Source: Halichondria panicea
Taxonomy: Eukaryota; Porifera; Demospongiae; Suberitida; Halichondriidae
Assembly: GCF_963675165.1 (NCBI RefSeq)
Contig: NC_087387.1
Span: 5,953,601 to 6,017,600, forward strand
Reading direction: 5' to 3'
Length of the DNA stretch: 64,000 bases
Position 1 is the stretch's first letter. The number at the start of each line of letters is the position of its first letter. This document shows positions 10,484 through 23,126 of the stretch, one piece after another. Position numbers and translations under genes: made by a program. Below the pieces are notes generated by a model that was given only the letters and a program-made list of their open reading frames with translations, made no database searches and was not told the DNA's origin.

Positions 10484-12797
10484 ATGAGGACCATAGTTTT
10501 ACTAGCACTTCTCTTACTGATAACTAATGGAGGAGGAAGAGCAGGTGAGTAGGTATCACATAATTATGCCTCGGTGCGCATGCGCAAGCGAGGTACGGTA
10601 GTGTGTTTGTGTGTGTCTGTGTCTGTGTTTGTGTGTGTGTGTGTGTGTAGACTGCTACAGCTGCTCAAGGATGAATCAAGTGCAAGTAAGAGTTTATATA
10701 GGCTTCTAGTCATGTTTACTTGGATTTTAATTCGTGGATTTGCAAAATAATGCTTCGTTCTCGAGTTATGCTTAGTTTTGCTTACTTGGAATGCCATTGC
10801 AGCCTTTTCAGAAGAGCACGTAGCCAAACTTGTTTACCGAATGTTGCTACTCTCTCTGCACTAGAACGCTAGCTATTGGTAGCTGCAAGAGTGAGAAGAG
10901 AGCTGCAAGGCTCTGCAGACGGCAGCCCGCATTAATTTTAGACTTGAACTTTTGGCATCGATCGTTTTTATCAACAATCATGGTCGATCATTACCAACTC
11001 TTTGAGTTTGCATGAATAAAAGCAGCTTTATGTTATGTAGCTTTGGCATCTCCACCGAGGCATCAGCACCTGCGGTACTTTCATTAATATACTAAATAAT
11101 AGTTAGACACTGTTTTGGAGGTGTCTATGGGATTTAGAAGCCCAAAGGCACTGATTTAGTATCCCGAGCGTAGTGAGGGTACTAAAGTGTTTGAGGGCTT
11201 CTAAATCACATGGACACCGACAAAACAGTGTCTAACTCATTTAGATACTAGTGCGCATGCGCAAACCGCTTGACTACAATACAATTACTTGACAACGGAA
11301 TACTAGGTATACTAAGTAAATTTGCAGGTATACTAAGTCCCATAGTATACCTGCTCTGAGGCACTTTTCCCATGTACTTCCCATGTAGATCTTATCAACT
11401 AGTGTCTAATTATTATTAATTACAGGCTAGCTTGATATGATTGAATTTGTGTTTCGATCTATAGACAAATGCTCTGGATTTCAATTAATACTAACAGAAA
11501 CAAACACACTAATGAGCTGGGAATTACAAAGTGCTGAACTACTTACGGATTCTACTTCCACTTTCGAATACAACATCACATACAAAATGGTCGATAACAA
11601 AACTGCTCATCTACAGTGCTCCTGCTCGTTGATCAAGAGCTGTGAGGATACAACAACAACAACGACAGTTAGCACTACACAATTGCCAGATACACCTCCT
11701 AATAACACATCAAGCGCACCAAGTGAAACAACACCAGTCAGCATAACAACGACACCAGCTAGCACACCAAGTGAGGCAATACTGGGATCAGCCACTGGAC
11801 TACTGTTGGTTGTGCTGGTGGGTGTCATCATTGGGTGGATATGCACTTGTATTATCATGAGGAGGAGACACGGACAATACCACATCAACCACAGGTCAGT
11901 CAACTGTGAGCTCACGTTTTCTGATTCAGTTGTTACTTAAGCTTATGATTGACACATTTGATTTTCAAAAGTGAAAAAATTTCCATATTTCGGCTAAATA
12001 CCATGGATAAGTTATTTTGCCAAGAGCGTGTAAAATTATCAATTTTTATACGCCATCTGAAAGTACAAGAGTACACTGTAAGCTATAAGAAAAGCCAATA
12101 TAACGACCACTTAAAAATACTACACACGCACACACACAGACACACAGATGGCTACACATACGCCCACTCCACCACCTCCACACCTCACCCCACCACCTCC
12201 TGCGAGGCCCCGGACACTACCTACAGCTCAATAGGTCAAACCTATGACACAATTCCTCCTAGAGTAGTCCAAAGCTTTGAAACACTGACAGTTAACGAAG
12301 CATACGGACCAGCTAGGTCTATAGCAAAAGATGATGACACGTACAGTAAGCTGGATAACAGTGTAACAAGGAGGCAAGGAGATTCAGAGCCACACAGAGT
12401 GATGGACAAATACCAACAGAGAGTTGATTCAAGGATTGATTACTCCACAGAAGGACAAGACGAGCTGGTTGATGAGAACTACAGCAAGCTGTCTGATAGC
12501 AAGCTGGCTGGTGACGATAGCTACAGCAAGCTAGAGCTAGCTGGCGATGATAGCTATAGCAAGCTGCCTGGTGCTGCTAGTAAAAGGCACGATTATTTTG
12601 AACTGGAGCCACAGGGACTACAGTTGAGTGCCAATCGCTTCAAGATTGTAACGAAAAAAACAGAGTGTGCTGGTGGAGGGAACACTAGTGAGGGGGCGGG
12701 AGGTCATGAGGGGAGTGTGTGTAGAGAGGGGACGGAGGATTACGAGGTACCTATTAAAAGAAATGTGGAGGTTACTCAAACGACTAAAGAGGAGTAA
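10484..12797 (+). CDS. Gene E: intact type I membrane protein with multi-YSKL tail
   Basis: Proposed exons: 10484..10544 (signal peptide MRTIVLLALLLLITNGG, phase 1), a 35-nt micro-exon 10651..10685 (DCYSCSRMNQVQ), 11431..11894 and 12140..12797. Together they give 1218 nt, 405 residues, with every phase consistent. The micro-exon and the acceptor at 11430 were chosen because the neighbouring AG at 11425 gives an immediate stop. The ectodomain is about 70 residues and ends in a QCSCSLIKSC cluster. A Thr/Pro stalk and a helix ending GWICTCIIMRRRH follow. The tail carries YSSI, YETI, three or more YSKL and YEVP. It is about as long as that of gene A and nearly the same in sequence. A plasma-membrane receptor with phosphotyrosine motifs is inferred; no ligand can be named. 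Confidence 0.7.
11102..11236. mobile_element. Short inverted-repeat element in intron 2 of gene E
   Basis: The left arm begins GTTAGACACTGTTTTG, and the right arm ends CAAAACAGTGTCTAAC. The complementarity extends imperfectly over about 40 bp on each side (GGATTTAGAAGCCC / GGGCTTCTAAATC). There is no coding capacity. It looks like a small foldback or MITE insertion. Confidence 0.65.
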
Positions 12798-13218
12798 TTT
12801 TTAAACAGTACAATACTTCAAACTTTAATACATATGCAATTACAGCTATCATAGAAACTGTTTCTTTTACACATCATTAAATGTCACATGATACACACAT
12901 GCACTCATATTACGTGCTCATTAGAGTAATTCCATATATTACAGTGTTTACTTTAAAACCAGACAGTGTATCGTGAATATCATTAAGATAATTAATCCAT
13001 TACTCTAAATATGAACACAGCTCAACAATGCGTATAATCTTCCATTGCTTCACTCCAGACGTGATTGTTAGCATCGCCATGTTTGGCTGGTATAGCATAG
13101 TGGAGTCGTGCCGACTAGGACCATTAACAGCAATAAATACAGTCTCTTTAGATACGTGTAGCTATAGTTCTGAGAAAGTGTATTTGAAGAGTTATACTAG
13201 AAAGTGGTGATTGTTGAA
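12798..13218. other. Intergenic spacer between E and G
   Basis: No exon is supported. The spacer includes the E 3' untranslated region, which resembles that after gene A (ACTGTTTCTCTTACA / ACTGTTTCTTTTACA), and presumably the gene G promoter. Confidence 0.45.
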
Positions 13219-13301
13219 ATGATGCTAACAGTGTTCTTAGTAATAGCCACACTTCTGGACAGTGGCCTAGCAAGTAAGTGCTCGTGTGTGTGTGCGTGTG
13301 G

Positions 13302-13336
<35 letters not shown>

Positions 13337-13452
13337 CGTGTGTGTGGGTGGGTGGGTGGGTGTGGGTGTGCGAGGGGTGGGGTGTGTGTGTGCGTGTAGG
13401 TGTATTTAATTCTACTGTAACATTGAAACTTCTATTCAGCTAAACTACTTCA

Positions 13453-13509
<57 letters not shown>

Positions 13510-15791
13510 CTAATTCTAAGAACCAAGATTAGATTGCTTTGTGCTTGCCACCTATAGAAGAACCACATAGACCCATCCCCATTATCAGATACTACCACCA
13601 CAAAACCTAGCCCAGACAATACAGGCCTGTACCTTATAAATTAAGCCTCCCTCAAGGTCAGATTTAGTTTACACAAGTACACAGCCAGCCATGCACAAGC
13701 TAAGTTGAAGTATTACAGCAGCCAATATCAAGTCTAAGATAAGTTCTATACTTTATGTCAGCATTACCTCAAATGTGAATATATAGCTTACAATCAGCAT
13801 GGCTCCAAGTGAATAGCTTCCAATAATTATTCAGTATACTAGTTGTTCTGAATGCAATAGATGAATGGGAAGGGTTGGTGCACCGTTAAAGACTCTGCAT
13901 GGCCCCAAGTGAATAGCTTCCAATAATTATTCAGTATACTAGTTGTTCTGAATGCAACAGATGAATGGGGAGGGTTGGTGCACCGTTAAAGACTCTGCAT
14001 GGCCCCAAGTGAATAGCTTCCAATAATTATTCAGTATACTAGTTGTTCTGAATGCAACAGATGAATGGGGAGGGTTGGTGCACCGTTAAAGACTCTTTAA
14101 CCCATCATTCTCGACTCTCAAGGTCGGGCATCTGATTGCTTTTTTCTACCAGTATGGTTTTGTGCTGTTTGTTCTTTTTGTTTCCTTTTTTTTTTTTTCT
14201 ATAGTCCCTTAACTATTACTGAAGAGCTTCCCAAAATAATGTAGACACACTGTGATAGACTATATGCAAAATAAACCTAGATACAGATCGGAATGCATTT
14301 ATAATTTTGAGCTATTTCTAAGTTTTAGGCTGAGTCAGTAATTATGTGTCGGAAAGCCCGATCCCACCCTCTATACTTCTGTATATACCATTCTCAAACA
14401 CACACACACACACACACACACGTACAGTGCCAAACTGTCGTAACGGGGACTACAGAGTAATAATGTGCAATCAGGTCCAACAGTGCATCAACAAAGTGTG
14501 GACAGACATACACTGTACATGTGACCTCGCTAACACGCTGCAAACCAGTACAACCGCACAACCATCTACAAACACCATCTGCCCTACCATTACACTAACA
14601 GATACACCAAACACGGCAGTCCAACAAATGGTCGTAGCAATACAAGCCACACCCACACCCACCCCGTACCCTGACCCCTTTCAGGAACTATTCTACGCCT
14701 GCCTCCCCCTACAGTCTCTCTACTTCAGCGTGATGGCGTTCCTATCTCTGCTAGCACTCATACTAGCTATAGGCTGGATACACACGTGCATAATTCTAAA
14801 ACACCGAATCAAAAAGCTGCGACCACCAATCAGTCCGAAAGGTTTAACAGCTAATTTTGTCTTGGCTAGTACATCAGAGGCAGTAGGCACGCTGGTAAGA
14901 GCACACCCCTACGAGAGAATGAAGACTACTAATGTTGACTCAGACTACAACCTTTTGAAAAGGGATGAAATAACTCCAAACGGACTTAAAAGTCCTAAAC
15001 TGTCAATTACCACAAATTTGCCACCAGATTACGAATATAATAAGTTGGAAAAACCGAGTGACAATCACGAAGAAGAGATCGCCGTTGCTATAGCTACTGA
15101 TGACAATCCGGAGCAGAGAATGTCATGTGACTACGATCACCTTGACGATGACGCACTCCCCACAGAGCGCCCCCCGCAGAGAGACGACTACTACACACTA
15201 AAAGGGCCGATCAATCGCACGAACCGTCCCTACCACATTGTGGATAGTCCGGGGGTTGTAGTCAGAGAGAGGTCTAGGAGCAGATGCAGTGACTATAGTG
15301 TCCTAGTGGGACCAGGTATGGCCAGTCACAGGACTCACACTACGAGCGAGCCCGCTATTGGTAGTCAAGGAAACGACGACATGGGTAGTCAAGCCAACGA
15401 AATAAGAATTGGTCAACGAAATGATTACCACGTTTTGGAAGGCCCGTTTCCGACTAAGCCTCCAGCACAAAAACGAAGATCAAGCGATTATCATGTTCTA
15501 GAGGGACCATTTCCAGCCAAGCCTCCTCCACCAATAACAAGGAGATGTGATTACTACATGTTGGAAGGTCCAGGTATGGCTAGCTATAAGCACAGTGCTT
15601 CAGAAAACAATATATTTGAACACTCGACACGTACAGTCGAAAAAAACCAGTGGAGAATGAATAGAAACTCTAACAAAGAAGCTATCAGCATTGAAACTAG
15701 TGCACAGGTGCAGCGTGCACTAGTAACAGACCAAGAGAACAGTATTGGTAATGCTACAGAGGTCACTTCCCCGCAAAGAAAGCATCAATAA
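13219..15791 (+). CDS. Gene G: receptor with very long multi-YxxL/proline tail
   Basis: Exons 13219..13273 (signal peptide MMLTVFLVIATLLDSGLA, phase 1) and 14428..15791, giving 472 residues. The acceptor lies at the end of a (CA)n tract followed by GTACAG. The ectodomain is short, with cysteines ending IHCTCDLANT, then a Thr/Pro stalk. The helix ends AIGWIHTCIILKHRIKK, matching the GW-x-x-TC signature of the cluster. Unlike its relatives, helix and tail are in one exon. The tail carries YNLL, YNKL, YDHL, YYTL, YSVL, YHVL twice and YYML, mostly followed by E/V/K-G-P, with nearby KPP stretches that could bind SH3 domains. The frame ends at an in-frame TAA (15789-15791) but stays open beyond it (next entry). 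Confidence 0.75.
13799..14095. repeat. Three tandem copies of a 100-bp unit in intron 1 of gene G
   Basis: GGCCCCAAGTGAATAGCTTC (first copy GGCTCC) recurs at about 13,801, 13,901 and 14,001. Each copy ends CACCGTTAAAGACTCT. The copies differ by only a few bases. No function is evident. Confidence 0.85.
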
Positions 15792-16127
15792 TATTCCACT
15801 CTGGAAGGCCCCCTCCTACCTCCTAAACCAACAACTATCGATCGTAGTGGAAAACGTGCACTGGAAACAGACCAAGAGAACAGTATTGGTAATGCTACAG
15901 AGGTCACTTCCCCGCAAAGAAAGCATCAATATCACACTCTGGAAGGCCCCCTCCTACCTCCTAAACCAACAACTATTGATCGTAGTGGAAAACGTGCACT
16001 GGTAACAGATCAAGAGAACAGTATTGGTAATGCTACAGAGGTCACTTCCCCGCAAAGAAAGCATCAATATCACACTCTGGAAGGCCCCCTCCTACCTCCT
16101 AAACCAACAACTATCGATCGTAGTGGA
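15737..16127 (+). repeat. 138-nt coding tandem repeat (46 residues), about 2.8 copies
   Basis: AGTATTGGTAATGCTACAGA starts at 15,741, 15,882 and 16,020, giving spacings of 141 and 138 nt. Each unit encodes TDQENSIGNATEVTSPQRKH followed by a tyrosine motif (Y-[SH]-T-L-E-G-P), then LLPPKPTTIDRSG. The unit therefore adds one YxxL motif and one proline cluster per copy. The extra 3 nt in the first unit create the TAA. Confidence 0.85.
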
Positions 16128-16541
16128 ACCGATACTTCACTGGAGGTTCCAAGAATATCAGATTCTGGTACGGAATCAGAAACACCAGAACCAGAAGTGC
16201 CCAACCAGGAGGAATCTCATACCAATGGAACGGGGCCTCAAGCTACCATGGTTGACTCCAATACAGCAGATATAAAGATGCTGAAACACATCACTACAGA
16301 TGACTGTGAACACACGCAAAGTACAGGCTCTATAAACAGTGACTATCATGATCTAAGAGATGCTACACATTTAGATACATCTAGTGAAATGTCGCTAACG
16401 ACTAGTGAAATGTCGCTAACGGCTAGTGAAGTGTCGCTAACGGCAACCACACAACAGAGTGACGCTACCTCTATGGATAGCGACTATCAAGCTTTAGAAG
16501 ATGCTTCACATTTGAGCAATGGTCTAAAGGAACAAGTGTAA
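15792..16541 (+). other. Open extension of gene G beyond an in-frame TAA
   Basis: Immediately after the TAA the same frame is open for a further 249 codons, up to the stop at 16541. It encodes YSTLEGP, two YHTLEGP, YHDL and YQAL motifs plus an acidic Ser/Thr-rich end with a triple TSEMSLT/ASEVSLT repeat, clearly the same kind of tail. The unit 3' of the stop reads CATCAATATCAC, while the first unit reads CATCAATAATATTCC, so the TAA lies in a 3-nt difference in one repeat copy. Options are a recent truncating allele, stop read-through, removal by splicing, or sequence error. Confidence 0.6.
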
Positions 16542-16937
16542 CCACATGCAACAGCTTCAGAGTTTATTAAGAGCTATAGATAATTATAGTTTTTCGTTTT
16601 GTAACGTATGAGCACTCAAACTAGCTAGTATAATTATACATAATACTCATACCAGAAATAAAGTATTAATTTGCATGAACTTATGTATCTTGAAGCACAC
16701 CAGGTTTGAACCGTGATGTGAGCATTGTATAATAACAATTATTGTTCAATATATTCACGTACATAATTATGTATCTAGTATACTGTACAATGCAACAAGG
16801 AATTATGTGCATCACATGTAGGAATCACAAGGAAACACGAAACACTACACGAAACACTACACGAATGGACTTTGTCATACGGAACGAATCAAAGTGCAGT
16901 TTCCGTGTTTACAATAATCTAAATAAGAATCTACTGC

Positions 16938-17128
16938 ATAGGTAGTCTGTACTGCACATGTATATAGGTAGTCTGTACTGCACATGTATATAGGTAGTCT
17001 GTACTGCACATGTATATAGGTAGTCTGTACTGCACATGTATATAGGTAGTCTGTACTGCACATGTATATAGGTAGTCTGTACTGCACATGTATATAGGTA
17101 GTCTGTACTGCACATGTATATAGGTAGT
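16938..17128. repeat. 26-bp minisatellite upstream of gene H
   Basis: About seven head-to-tail copies of a 26-bp unit with core GGTAGTCTGTACTGCACATG are present, nearly without variation. The array ends about 100 bp before the gene H start codon. Its reverse-strand open frames are artefacts of the repeat. Confidence 0.9.
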
Positions 17129-17225
17129 CGCATGTACCAGGTTCAGAGCAGAGCTGACTATAGTTATTTATAGGACAGCAACAAAAGAGACTGTTGCATA
17201 CAACAGAGAAGAGCTCAATAACAAT

Positions 17226-19736
17226 ATGTTCATGAAGCAACTCAACTTCTATCTCTTGATGGTGGTAGTCATCAGCTATAGTGCAAGAGCACAGCAAACA
17301 GCAACACTGCCAACAACAATGCCAACAACGATGGAACCAACAACGATGGAACCAACAACAATGGAACCAACAACGATGGAACCAACAACAATGGAACCAA
17401 CAACAATGCCAACAACGATGGAACCAACAACAATGGAACCAACAACAATGCCAACAACGATGGAACCAACAACAATGGAACCAACAACGATGGAACCAAC
17501 AACAATGGAACCAACAACAATGGAACCAACAACGATGGAACCAACAACAATGGAACCAACAACAATGGAACCAACAATGGAACCAACAACAATGGAACCA
17601 ACAACGATGGAACCAACAACAATGCCAACAGAACCATCAGGTGAGCTATTCCTAAATTAAAAGGCTAGAGAAATAATTACGCTACTAGCTAGAATACACG
17701 ACAGATATTTGCTACGTCTAATTGCATGTACAGGCAGAGAACCAGGTAGTACCCCTCGAATTAACACAGCCACTGCAGACACAACAGATGAAGCAGACGA
17801 AGATGACACAGAAGACCAAGACAGAACACCAACATCTACAGATATGGCAATGACAGAAGGTATACCCACACAGACGCCTACAACCGGAGAACAACGTCCT
17901 GAAACAATACAATCACCACCATCATCAACCAGGACACCAACACAGCGGCCACCACCACCCAGGACACCAACAGGTGAGCTAATCCTAAAGGCTTGAGATG
18001 AAGTGAAGTGATAATGACACTACCTAACATGTAGTCCTAAATGTCCTCCGTTAGTCTACAGTAGGTTAATTTAATGTATACTCTTTCTCTTACAGTTTTC
18101 AACATTCAAATATCAGCTGGTGGTGGAGCTCAAATCAATTTAAACGTGACTGCTCAGCAAGAGCAACGAGACAATTCTATTAGTATCATATTCACTTTCG
18201 AAACAGAAGGCACTCCAGCAAATGGAGCAACTTATGTAATGCGTTGTGAAGCTACCATTGGCACACAACGAGATGTCCACATTAGGAGACTGGCTGATTT
18301 TGTTTCTGTGGCTACAATCGAGAGGTTGCAAGGAAGTCAAAGGTACACATTCAGTGTAAGAGTGGATAACGAGGAAGCCATTACTAATATTAGAATGAGG
18401 GGAATGAGGGAAGACTTCACGATCGATACAATAGCGATTACAAGAAGTTCGATATGTCTAAATGCGGCCATAGCAATTATGACAGTGGCTGTCATTTTGT
18501 TTGTTGTCATGGTGATAGCGTGGGTGATACTGTGCATTGTATTGTGCAAAAAGAGATCAAAAAATCAAAGGTAAGTTTTCATGAAAGCACGTACTGCGGG
18601 TGCTGATGGCTCGGTGAAGGGCAAGAGCTTTAAGGCAATGAAGCTACAGTACACCTCGCTGCACATGCGTAACCATAAAAATAATTAACCAAGGGCTTAT
18701 AAAGAGAAGACTTAGATTATTCTCAAACTTCCTATGGATACTAATTTATACCTCCCTCCCACATGAAATGCTATTTTTAAATGCAGACCTTCTTGACTTC
18801 TGCCAGTAATATGAATTTTGATGAATAATATAAGATAGATGTAAGTTGCATGCGGCCTTGATGCTACGTACCATTTTGATTTTCTTAACTAAATGTTTCA
18901 TTTATTATCTTCTTATCACTAGTTTCAGCCCATCTAAATACGACACGACTAATAACATACGCCCACACAGCCACACCCCCATTACACAGCGGCCCCTCCC
19001 CTCTCCACAACACAATACTGAAGGGCAAACTTATGAAACAATACCTGGCTCCACCTATGAATACATTGTTGCCGGAAGTGTTGCTACGGAAACGGTACTT
19101 TCTAGCGAGAGTAGGGAGTCTCATTGCTACCACGTTTTAGAGAAAACTGTGCCGGAAAAATCGAAAACTATATCAAACGTTTCAAATCAAGTTAGTAACA
19201 CTGACACTGACAATACAGTCAGTCATGACGTGGAAAACAGTAGCCATACTTATAATACTCTGGAAGACAGGTCGATTGAACAGAAATTGGGTGATTCTCA
19301 ACTAACAGAAGACAACGGGAGTCAAGGGGTCACGATTGTTGTACCCCCTCAAGAGCCCCTGGAGTACGAGTTGCCTAGCAACGCATTGAGACAAAACGTT
19401 GCTTATACGGACAGAACCATCACCATACAAGGCGAGTCAATTGTGCAGAAAGAGAGCAAAGAAAATGAAACAAAAGACAAAGGTGGTCAGGAGGTCGAGA
19501 TTATGGTACCCTCCCAAGTGGCCCTGGAATACGAGTTGCCTAGCAACACAATGCGAGAAACTTATACTACCACAGTCAGTACTGTCGTGGGAAATGCCGG
19601 GCACACCAGCACCACTATACAAGACAAGTCGATTGAACAGAACTTAAGTGAGTGTAAACACAGCGAGGAGATATCCACTGATTCTCAATCAAAGGAAGGC
19701 CGAGGCGGTTGCAATGAAAGTAGCAGTAGTTATTGA
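17226..19736 (+). CDS. Gene H: mucin-like stalk, beta-sandwich-like domain, membrane helix, YxxL tail
   Basis: Exons 17226..17640, 17734..17973, 18096..18570 and 18923..19736, total 1944 nt (647 residues), all phase-consistent (1, 1, 2). The protein starts with a hydrophobic signal sequence (about residues 1-23). About two dozen TTMEP/TTMP repeats follow, then a Thr/Pro/acidic stretch. Next comes a region of about 120 residues whose strand pattern (YTFSVRVDN near the end) resembles a fibronectin type III-like fold; that assignment is tentative. The helix is near VAVILFVVMVIAWVILCIVL, a weaker match to the cluster signature, followed by KKRSKNQR. The tail has YETI-4-YEYI, YHVL, YNTL and two YELP. 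The Thr-rich part is probably heavily O-glycosylated. Confidence 0.75.
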
Positions 19737-20059
19737 ACAAATACTCATGAAAACTAATGCTGACTCAGCAGTTACCCATGCATCATCCATTATTATTATG
19801 TTATAATAATTAAGTATAATATATACCTGTGTGAATTATTCACATTAATTTGTAATTGAGTATGTGATCGTGTACAATTGCATATTATTCTTGAATACTA
19901 TTATTATACTAATGTTATTTTTAAACTTAAATATACTTTCACCATCATTGTGCATATCATGCGTGGTCAGAAAGGTCAATCGAACACATTGATAAATAGT
20001 AGCTATAGGTGATAATAGTAGCATTAGACACTATTACATGATTGTGACTTCTAGAGAGA
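19737..20059. other. Intergenic spacer between H and I
   Basis: AT-rich sequence. CATTGATAAATAG near 19,988 also occurs in the conserved leader of the downstream SRCR genes. No exon is seen. Confidence 0.45.
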
Positions 20060-22646
20060 ATGGTTATTTTACTACTAGCTGCTCTGCTGGCTACACAAGT
20101 CACTGCTAAAACAACAGGTTAAAAGTTAAAGCATTATCATATAATTATACCATCTCTCATCTCTTAACAGAATGCATTGAGAGCGTCCTAAGATTGCAAC
20201 TAGCTCCAGACACAGACACCATCAAAGGGTTTCCCGAGTACTGTTACAATGATACATGGAGCAGGATTTGTACCATTGATGGAACCTGGATAACAAATGA
20301 AACTAGGACGAGGGTGGCATGTGAGCAATTGGGCTACAGTGAAGAAGGTGAGTAGAAATGTACTATATTTTAATTATACTATATACATTCATAAGCAGAT
20401 GCATCAGTGAGACTCAACGTATCAGATACATATACAGTGGGCAAGCCCTTTGTATCAGTGTCAAAATGTGCAGAAGGAAACAAAACACTGCAGGAATGTG
20501 GAGTTAGAAGGATTGTGAACAGTAGTTGCATGATATTGTTCAACCAAGTTCAACTAATATGCTATCGAGGTAAACATGCACTGTTCTTAACCATGAAATC
20601 CCTAAAAGAGGTTCTTTGCATATAGTTACATGCCCTAAAGAGCGAGTGAGACTAGTGGGTGGATCTACGAAACATCAAGGTCTAGTGGAAGTATGCTCTG
20701 ATGGACGCTGGGGAACAGTGCAGACTAACAAACCAGCTGAAATTGCAAGGGAAGTTTGCAGAAGACTCGGGAATGGCGAGGATGTAGCCGATTGTAAGAA
20801 TAAATCTACACCTGTATAAAACCTATACAATATACTATTTCTCAGATGTTAAAGTTCAATCAAGATCTTCCAAGCCTGTCTACAATTGTTCAATTATTAG
20901 GGGAACCCTGACCTGTCAAGAATCTATCTATGATAATCGTCTTATTCATCTAAACGTTTCATGTCCAATTTCTAATAGTAAGTTATTTTACAGGTATAAC
21001 AGGCACAGTTAATTGTGTTCCCAATAGACTCGAGACAAGTTAGATTGATTGGTGGCTACAGCTACAGGGAGGGGAGAGTTGAGGTTTGCTTAGGTGATGA
21101 CATGTGGGAATCCGTCTGCAACCTTGGTCAAGAAGGAATCGCCGGAGAGGCTTGCTATCTAACAGGGTTTCCAAGAGAAGGTATAATCATTAATATGCCA
21201 AAATACACAACACTCCACTATTGAAACACACAGGTGTCATGGTTACTAGCTACGGAGAAGAGGAAGAAGGCTATTGCTGTAATAGTACCCTACAGAACTG
21301 CACGCAATGCCTGCAATGCAATAGTCTTGGTGTTGTTTGTCAGGCTTGGGACCAATTACAATCAACAAACAATGCCAGTGAATGTGCAGTACAGCCTCCT
21401 ATGATTGAGCCTACAAGTTCATCTAATATAGCCTCTACTACAGCCTCCTCTTTAACAGATTTCACAAGTCTAGACTCCACTACCACCACCCAGAGCCGGG
21501 GCACTGAACTTGTAACCAGTACCCAACCCACAAGCACATCCCCTGACAACCACACAGCACTGTTTGGAGCCATTATTGGAGTGCTATTTGCTCTACTGCT
21601 AGCTACACTAGTGGGATGGATGTGCACATGCATCATCATGCACAGGAAAAACACAAACACTACAAAGTCAACTAGGTAAGTAATAAGAGTTGACCTCATT
21701 CCTTATACAGCGTTCAAATAGACTAAGCATAATTATAGGTACTTTACTTGTATCGATAAACTTACTAAGTGATAATCAACAGTTTAAAAGCTACAACATA
21801 TTGTTTGCAGTATCCTAATGGCGGTTTTACTGCATAATAAAAGATAACAGTTTTATGACAAAGTTCTCTAAGAGCTAATAATATACACTTTTAGTTTCGG
21901 ATTGGCCAAATCTAACGCACTAGCAAATGGTACTCGAAACTATTTCTAGCAACCAAACTAAACATGCATGCTTACACACGCACGCACGCACACACACACC
22001 CACGCACGCACGCACACGCGCACACGCACACGCACACACACACGCACACACACACGCACACACACACACGCACACACACACACACACACACAGTTCTACA
22101 ATCAACGATCCAATAACTACGGATGACAACTATTCACTGGCACAACTCATTGACTCTTCACACTATGAAGCCCCGCCCACTAAACCTCCACCTACAATCC
22201 CCAGTAACGATGCAACTAACAAGCGCGAGTCAAAAATACAAATAATACATGTGGAATGTGCTACCTACGATTACGTTGGCCCCGACCTGTCACTCTCCCA
22301 ACCAACCAACCCAACTAACCACTATACTGTGACCACAAGCGATGGAGGCTATGCTGTCATTGATAATATCAAACCGAAACCGAAACCGAAACCATCCAAC
22401 CCACCACCAGTGAAGGTTGAGGCCAGTAAGGGAGAGGATGAGTTTTACAATGCAGAGGAGCATATGTACACAGGTATTGATATGAAAGCTAAGAGGGACA
22501 ATAAATCAAAGAATGCAGAAATTGATGGAGAGGAAGAGAACAAGACGAAGGACGAGTTGGTATATAGTATGCCCAGGCCTGTGTGGGAAGTGGAGGGGGC
22601 GGATGTGTGGCGAGTGGAGGGCTCAGAGAAAGACACGAGGTTGTGA
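20060..22646 (+). CDS. Gene I: triple-SRCR type I receptor with tyrosine-motif tail (intact)
   Basis: Eight exons: 20060..20117, 20171..20347, 20399..20569, 20626..20793, 20846..20977, 21028..21180, 21234..21675 and 22094..22646. They sum to 1854 nt (617 residues). The first six introns are phase 1 and the last is phase 2. After the signal peptide there are three SRCR domains, each split over two exons. The first halves carry RVRLVGG, VEVC..GRWGTV and VCRRL type motifs. The second halves carry C..GN.TLQEC or LGVVCQAW. A Thr/Ser stalk and a helix ending LVGWMCTCIIMHRK follow. The tail starts after a long (CA)n acceptor tract and has DNYSLAQ, TYDYVGP, YAVI, FYNAEE and YSMP plus proline clusters. 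SRCR domains commonly bind microbial or self ligands; which ligand applies here is unknown. Confidence 0.85.
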
Positions 22647-22926
22647 AACAGCATTGAGACAGTTATTACATGCACTAGTGGTATTCGGTTATAATAATTA
22701 TAACTTTCAGACTTCGAAACATTAATTATTTGCACATCAGATTTCTAGTTAGTATTTGTTTTTGCTGAGTACGTACCATCAAAAACTGTCATTAGAAATT
22801 GTAAATTAATACTGACACTAATACATCTCAAAATACGCCCCTCCTTCCCTAACCCCTAACCCCGCCCACTATTTGTTCATTTGTTCAAGTGAGTAGACAT
22901 ATAGCTAGTATGTTACAATACACAAC

Positions 22927-23126
22927 TACCGTATAGCCGGGTATATTTCGAGGGTATAAATGTTTGTGGTTTTCGCTGATCAAGCATGTACCGCGAACAT
23001 TTATACCCACGAATTAAATATCGCATGCTGCAGAAAGGCTGCTATTCCGCGAAAATTAAAACCTTTCTAACGGTCATTCCGCGAAAGTTTATACCCTCGA
23101 AATATACCCGCTATATATATATGGTA
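22927..23126. mobile_element. Inverted-repeat element, about 200 bp
   Basis: The left end reads CGGGTATATTTCGAGGGTATAA, and the right end is its complement (TTATACCCTCGAAATATACCCG), each flanked outward by TACCGTATAG / CTATA...GGTA. Internal CGCGAA/TTCGCG-type motifs repeat. It has no coding capacity and looks like a MITE. Confidence 0.75.

Noticed and set aside
11426-11430. First AG (11,424-11,425) as acceptor for gene E exon 3
   Set aside because: It leads at once to a stop in every compatible phase; the AG at 11,429-11,430 keeps frame with the micro-exon.
17272-17637. Leu/Val/Pro-rich minus-strand frame and Gln/Asn-rich second plus frame over gene H
   Set aside because: They are shadows of the 15-nt coding repeat; the Thr-Met-Glu-Pro frame has the signal peptide and correct splice phases.
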